This document shows positions 59,883 through 60,878 of a stretch of DNA of 60,878 bases, in pieces. The position numbers were made by a program, and so were the translations under genes. The first letter of the stretch is position 1, and the number at the start of each line of letters is the position of its first letter. The stretch is taken from contig JAHZFJ010000014.1 in the NCBI GenBank assembly GCA_019421365.1, positions 47,052 through 107,929 on the forward strand, read 5' to 3'. A model generated the notes under the pieces. It did no database searches. It was not told the origin of the DNA and was given only the letters and a program-made list of their open reading frames with translations. The DNA comes from Lachnospiraceae bacterium. GTDB lineage: Bacteria; Bacillota; Clostridia; Lachnospirales; Lachnospiraceae.

Positions 59883-60379
59883 AAAAAGTCCTCCTTATTC
59901 AATCGTTCTTGTAACTGTTTTCTTGCCCTACTAATTAACATTCTGCTTGCTCCTGGAGTTATATCCATGATTTTAGAAATATCTTTTAAAGAAAGATTGC
60001 AAAAATAATATAAGATAATTATCTCCTTATATGTACGTGGAAGCTCCTGAATCTTTTCATACAATTCCTGTTTTGCTTCATTTTGAAATATGCCTTTAAA
60101 TACATCTTTTTCTGAAACAGTAAGATTATCATCAATTTCTTTATCAGATATATATTTTTTCTTCTTAATACCATCTAACCAGTTGTTTTTACAAACTCGC
60201 AATAGCCAGTATTTAAAATTACTATGATCCTTACCTAAATCTAACGAAATCAATGCTTTAAAAAATGTATCACTTACAAGCTCCTGTGCATCATGATAAT
60301 TTTTACAAAGAGAGAAAGCATAGGAGAATACTTCACTGGAATACTTTATATATAATTTTTCTAATGTAATATGATCCAA
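59879..60379 (-). CDS. ECF-type RNA polymerase sigma factor (second)
   Basis: About 166 residues. Region 2: LYIKYSSEVFSYAFSLCKNYHDAQELVSDTFFKAL and FKYWLLRVCKNNWLDGIKKKK. Region 4: LPRTYKEIIILYYFCNLSLKDISKIMDITPGASRMLISRARKQL. Start is uncertain. The frame opens at GTG 60427, which shares a base with the stop of the preceding small gene (TAGTG), but the only strong ribosome site (GGGGGGGAGG) precedes TTG 60377-60379. TTG is chosen because it starts just before region 2. Forms an operon with the small membrane gene and the anti-sigma gene. Confidence 0.85.
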   Translation of the reverse strand: MDHITLEKLYIKYSSEVFSYAFSLCKNYHDAQELVSDTFFKALISLDLGKDHSNFKYWLLRVCKNNWLDGIKKKKYISDKEIDDNLTVSEKDVFKGIFQNEAKQELYEKIQELPRTYKEIIILYYFCNLSLKDISKIMDITPGASRMLISRARKQLQERLNKEDFL

Positions 60380-60426
60380 TATCCTCCCCCCCTCATTATA
60401 TAAACGATTGAATAGTGAATTTGTCA

Positions 60427-60606
60427 CTAACTTAATAAATTCATTAACTTAATTATAAACGAAATCAAAAGTCCAAAAATCTGAAGAAATGATAGGTTAT
60501 CTCTATTCTTCTCTATGTATAGTGACATCTCATGTTGAAAATCACATAGTTTTTCTACTTCTGAACGACTATATCCACGTCTCAGCTGGGCTACCTTTAA
60601 TTCCAT
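60427..60606 (-). CDS. Small membrane protein, 59 aa, ahead of the sigma gene
   Basis: From ATG 60604-60606 with GAGGT 9 nt upstream; a GTG two codons earlier is too near the site. The N-terminal half is polar and helical (ELKVAQLRRGYSRSEVEKLCDF), the C-terminal 19 residues form one membrane helix (SFLQIFGLLISFIIKLMNLL). The N-terminal pattern is faintly like Spo0E-type phosphatase peptides (S-x-E-V-x-x-L), but the SQELD motif is missing. It ends in TAGTG, overlapping a possible sigma start, so it is probably the first gene of the sigma operon. Function unknown. Confidence 0.55.
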   Translation of the reverse strand: MELKVAQLRRGYSRSEVEKLCDFQHEMSLYIEKNRDNLSFLQIFGLLISFIIKLMNLLS

Positions 60607-60878
60607 ATACACTCTACCTCACCATTTTAAATATTCCAGATTTATTGTAGTAAACACTTTAATTAACAAGTAAATCTTATCATACTATAATTTAAATAAC
60701 TATAACGTAACACTTTATTCTATTCGCCTAAAAGTTGAAGATATAGTAATGCATTCATTGCATCTTGGTTATTTTTATTATATATTTACATTAACCATTC
60801 TGAGTGACTTTAATTATATTATCATCCTAGATTATTCATCTAGTTTCTACTAATGGTGCTTCGAACCGCATTGTTACT
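60607..60878. other. AT-rich upstream region at the window end
   Basis: Should hold the promoter of the sigma operon (minus). No clean -35/-10 pair, dyad or ORF with a ribosome site was recognised. Confidence 0.3.

Overview
The window is low-GC DNA from an anaerobic, spore-former-type Firmicute. The best fit is a plant-fibre-fermenting Lachnospiraceae close to Lachnoclostridium (Clostridium) phytofermentans. This rests on the AT-rich code, strong AGGAGG-type ribosome sites, a homodimer-type pyruvate:ferredoxin oxidoreductase, cytoplasmic glycoside hydrolases under LacI control and many ABC importers. The species is inferred, not proven. No rRNA, tRNA, CRISPR array, phage or intact transposase was seen.

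Layout. 1-0.6 kb: the 5' part of a collagen-like protein (minus), cut by the window edge. 0.8-4.5 kb: a LacI regulator divergent from a GH95 alpha-L-fucosidase, with a 22-bp palindrome between them. 4.6-6.3 kb: an ECF sigma/anti-sigma pair. 6.6-8.1 kb: a membrane protein and a TetR regulator that share the same 13-bp operator. 8.2-8.4 kb: a 44-aa gene. 8.6-16.6 kb: PFOR, an FGGY pentulose kinase, a hypothetical protein and a DbpA-like RNA helicase. 16.9-22.3 kb: a probable haem acquisition and anaerobic haem-processing operon (IsdE-like receptor, FecCD permease, ATPase, flavodoxin, HutW/ChuW/HemN-like radical SAM enzyme) with a divergent AraC regulator. 22.5 kb: a 41-aa membrane peptide.

22.7-32.4 kb: a sugar-scavenging regulon: LacI regulator, DUF2264 protein, LplB/CarB-type ABC importer with lipoprotein receptor, GH30 and GH5 enzymes. 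AAAACGTTTT-type operators sit next to consensus promoters in front of three transcription units. None of the enzymes has a signal peptide, so oligosaccharides are probably imported whole and hydrolysed inside. 32.5-40.0 kb: M20 amidohydrolase, complete Opp/Dpp-type peptide importer and a C39-like cysteine peptidase. 40.3 kb: an EamA transporter pseudogene. 41.2-42.6 kb: a DUF1846 protein. 42.8-47.5 kb: a YtrA-type GntR/ABC operon with its operator laid over the promoter. 47.6-54.5 kb: AIM24-like protein, small unknowns, a frameshifted lipoprotein gene, a DAO-Rieske oxidoreductase, a DHH phosphoesterase and a ferritin-like protein. 54.6-58.6 kb: a MacB/FtsX-type ABC system with divergent TetR regulator. 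58.7-60.6 kb: a second ECF sigma/anti-sigma module preceded by a small membrane protein.

Structures outside the genes may be the most novel content: (i) a ~190-bp self-complementary repeat with terminal inverted repeats and flanking direct repeats, in two full copies (16.7 and 23.9 kb) and one remnant (12.4 kb); (ii) a ~90-nt leader with two hairpins shared by two unrelated genes (33.2 and 57.8 kb); (iii) a 115-bp hairpin at 14.9 kb. Several starts were moved downstream of the longest ORF because the ribosome site lies inside it; each case is stated.
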